From Vibrio sp. Isolate32 (lineage in GTDB: Bacteria; Pseudomonadota; Gammaproteobacteria; Enterobacterales; Vibrionaceae): a stretch of DNA of 64,000 bases. Of the stretch, positions 62,309 to 64,000 are shown piece after piece. The notes under the pieces were generated by a model. The model saw only the letters and a program-made list of their open reading frames with translations. It searched no databases and was not told the origin of the DNA. The first letter of the stretch is position 1; each line of letters begins with the position of its first letter. Position numbers and translations under genes: made by a program. Location: the NCBI RefSeq assembly GCF_022397955.1, contig NZ_JAKEUQ010000004.1, positions 124,001-188,000 of the forward strand, written 5' to 3'.

Positions 62309-62752
62309 TTAGTCTAGGTCTGCCAATGGCAACCAATCAACTTGTACGCCTGCTTGCTCAAACATATCTTGGCTCACTTTGATTTTGTCTCCCCAGCGAG
62401 AAAGGAAGTCTTCACTTTGTTCTGGGCAGTGAACCGCAGAAATACCAGTTTGAATGATCTTTGCTGCACAGTTTGGACAAGGGAAGTGAGTCACCCAGAT
62501 TTCACAGCTGTCTAAATCACGCTTAGCAAACAAGATTGCGTTCTCTTCTGCGTGAAGCGTTTTCAGATATTTCATCTCACGATCGTCAGTGTCAGCACTA
62601 TCTGATACGCCATGAGGGTAGCCATTAAAGCCAACTGAAACAATGCGGTTGTGCTTGGTGATAACTGCACCAACTTGAGTGGACGGATCTTTACTCCAGG
62701 AACCGACTAATTCCGCCATTTGATAGAAACGTTTTGCCCATTTTGAAATCAT
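62309..62752 (-). CDS. Deoxycytidylate (dCMP) deaminase family protein
   Basis: The 147-residue enzyme has a zinc site HAEENAIL (about 69-76) and PCPNCAAKII (about 93-102). The N-terminal WSKDPSTQVGAVI stretch and length match dCMP deaminases of the ComEB type, which make dUMP for thymidylate synthesis. No allosteric dTTP-binding extension is obvious. Minus strand, convergent with the MscS gene. Confidence 0.9.
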   Translation of the reverse strand: MISKWAKRFYQMAELVGSWSKDPSTQVGAVITKHNRIVSVGFNGYPHGVSDSADTDDREMKYLKTLHAEENAILFAKRDLDSCEIWVTHFPCPNCAAKIIQTGISAVHCPEQSEDFLSRWGDKIKVSQDMFEQAGVQVDWLPLADLD

Positions 62753-63011
62753 TCGAATTACCTTAACAAGGAAGTATGAGTTTTTATTATTGAAACTATA
62801 TTATGTTAGACAATATATACAGAGAGGGGAAGTAACAAACGTATATTTGATCATGAATTGTTGATGGTTTGTAAAGGGTTGATATATATCCAATTTCAAT
62901 TTACAAGTTGAAACACTTTTGCGAGTTATAATTGATATTCCTCGGACATTTGAAGCGATTGTGTTACGTAACTTTTATGCTGTTCAATTTCTCATAAGTG
63001 ACGGTATAACC
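62753..63011. other. Intergenic region before the RND adaptor
   Basis: 259 bases with two divergent promoters expected. No small ORF or hairpin was supported. It is A+T-rich with repeated TATAT motifs around 62880-62895. Confidence 0.35.
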
Positions 63012-64000
63012 ATGCGTAAAAAGTTAATCCTTACGGCTCTTGCAAGCTCTCTTATTCTTGCTGGATGTGGGCAAGATGCCCAGAATGCCAAGCAAGCGCC
63101 ATTACCTCTCGTAGCTGTACAGGATGTTAGCGTTATTTCTCATCAGCAAAGTAAGTCGTACATCGGCCGTATTGAAGCGGTTGAAGACACGGCAATTACT
63201 GCGCAGGTTTCTGGCTATCTTCAAAGCCGTCATTTCAATGAAGGGCAAATGGTCGAAAAAGGGCAGCTCCTTTATTCGATTGAACCGTCATCATTTGAAG
63301 CCGAAGTAGCAAGTGCGAAAGCGGCTGTTGCTCAAGCGAACGCGAACCTGAAAAAAGCCGAGCTTGATTTCAATCGTGGTAAGAACCTACTTCCTAAAGG
63401 CAGTATTTCTCAATCGGAGTTCGATGCACTAACCGCAAACTTGCTAGGCTCTCAAGCACAACTTGAAGCAGGCCAAGCTCAGTTAAATGCCGCTAACGTT
63501 CAGCTTTCTCATACTAAGATTGTTGCGCCTTTCTCTGGACGTATTAGTGATACCAAAGTGAGCACGGGTGATCTGGTTTCTCCATCTTCTGGCGTATTAA
63601 CGACTTTAGTTAGCTTAGATCCAATCCATGCATCCTTTAGCATCAGTGAGCGTGAGCGTATCGAGCTAGGGGTGGACCGAATTGAAGGTGACGGTACTGG
63701 TGACAGTGAGCGAGTTGAAGTGCAAATTATGCTTGAGAATGGTGAAGCGTTTGAGCATTTAGGCCAGCTAGATTTCCTAGGCAACCGTATTAACTTGAAT
63801 ACCGGTACTATCGCGATGCGTGCGATAGCGGATAACCCAGACCAGCAACTACTTCCGGGCCAACATGTTCGCGTTGATCTACGTGAAAAGCAGCCTATTG
63901 ATGTCGTAACTATTCCACGCCGTGCAGTTCAAACCGACCTTGAAGGTGACTTTGTCATGGTATTGGCTGACGGTGAAGGCGCGCCTGTCGCTGAACGCAG
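63012..64000 (+). CDS. RND efflux periplasmic adaptor (MFP), 3' end cut by the window
   Basis: The visible 329 codons start at ATG 63012. A lipobox (ILAGCG, Cys20) makes it a lipoprotein. It has the membrane fusion protein order: barrel-sandwich start (YIGRIEAVEDTAITAQVSGY then FNEGQMVEKGQLL), an alpha-hairpin (EVASAKAAVAQANANLKKAELD), IVAPFSGRISDTKVSTGDLV and the beta-barrel with LLPGQHVRVDL. It couples an RND pump to TolC, giving multidrug or bile export. The pump gene should follow beyond the window. Confidence 0.92.
   Translation, partial: MRKKLILTALASSLILAGCGQDAQNAKQAPLPLVAVQDVSVISHQQSKSYIGRIEAVEDTAITAQVSGYLQSRHFNEGQMVEKGQLLYSIEPSSFEAEVASAKAAVAQANANLKKAELDFNRGKNLLPKGSISQSEFDALTANLLGSQAQLEAGQAQLNAANVQLSHTKIVAPFSGRISDTKVSTGDLVSPSSGVLTTLVSLDPIHASFSISERERIELGVDRIEGDGTGDSERVEVQIMLENGEAFEHLGQLDFLGNRINLNTGTIAMRAIADNPDQQLLPGQHVRVDLREKQPIDVVTIPRRAVQTDLEGDFVMVLADGEGAPVAER

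Overview
The window reads as a Vibrio-type gammaproteobacterial chromosome, probably of the Splendidus group. The general protein style, the OmpC-like porin, DbpA, FdxA, PepT, the scs thiol-redox genes and an RND adaptor all fit, with about 42-45% G+C in ordinary genes. No rRNA or tRNA gene was recognised. Most of the window is ordinary chromosome: short operons with clear Shine-Dalgarno sites and many strong rho-independent terminators between convergent genes. LAYOUT. 1-12.5 kb: endonuclease I, a 2H phosphoesterase-like protein, a GNAT acetyltransferase, an NTF2-like protein and a cytidine deaminase-like protein, then an AttEFGH-like ABC system (ATPase, FtsX-type permease, AttH lipoprotein), a periplasmic nucleotidase, and an MDR reductase with a PhyH dioxygenase that looks internally deleted. 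12.5-31.3 kb: an M23 endopeptidase, a GAF-GGDEF-EAL protein, a divergent LysR/MFS pair, a two-domain glutaredoxin, an EamA transporter, a porin, an AstE-like hydrolase, an scsB-scsD-scsC operon with an unknown leading gene, a large MscS channel and a RecX-like protein. 31.3-44.6 kb is an accessory region. It opens with a 5'-truncated group II intron (domain V plus the maturase C-terminus). Next is a high-G+C operon unlike its surroundings: BKACE (DUF849), an alpha/beta esterase, a thiolase, a complete HemB paralogue, an EamA transporter with a one-base frameshift, and a SnoaL-LuxR fusion regulator. It is followed by an intact ISL3-type IS, a stand-alone tyrosine recombinase, a DJ-1/MarR pair, one integron-type cassette with an attC site, dispersed 132-bp hairpin repeats and a repeat-rich Sel1 gene. 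44.6-64 kb returns to core genes: M3 peptidase, aldo/keto reductases, DbpA and another DEAD-box helicase, a DnaQ-like exonuclease, a PPC/DUF296 protein, an FAD oxidoreductase, FdxA, a TrmH-type methyltransferase, PepT, a DM13 protein, a small MscS-like channel, dCMP deaminase and the 5' part of an RND adaptor. HOW THEY WORK TOGETHER. The most interesting unit is the 32.5-38.1 kb operon. Its enzymes exchange acyl-CoA and beta-keto acids (BKACE, thiolase), hydrolyse an ester or thioester (esterase) and condense aminoketones into a pyrrole (HemB). An exporter-type carrier and a LuxR-type regulator with a small-molecule-binding fold follow. I know of no pathway with this combination; a pyrrole-type secreted metabolite or signal is an inference. 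The scs genes form a periplasmic disulfide and copper-stress module. The AttEFGH-like genes form one transport operon. The DJ-1/MarR pair looks like a stress-sensing unit.
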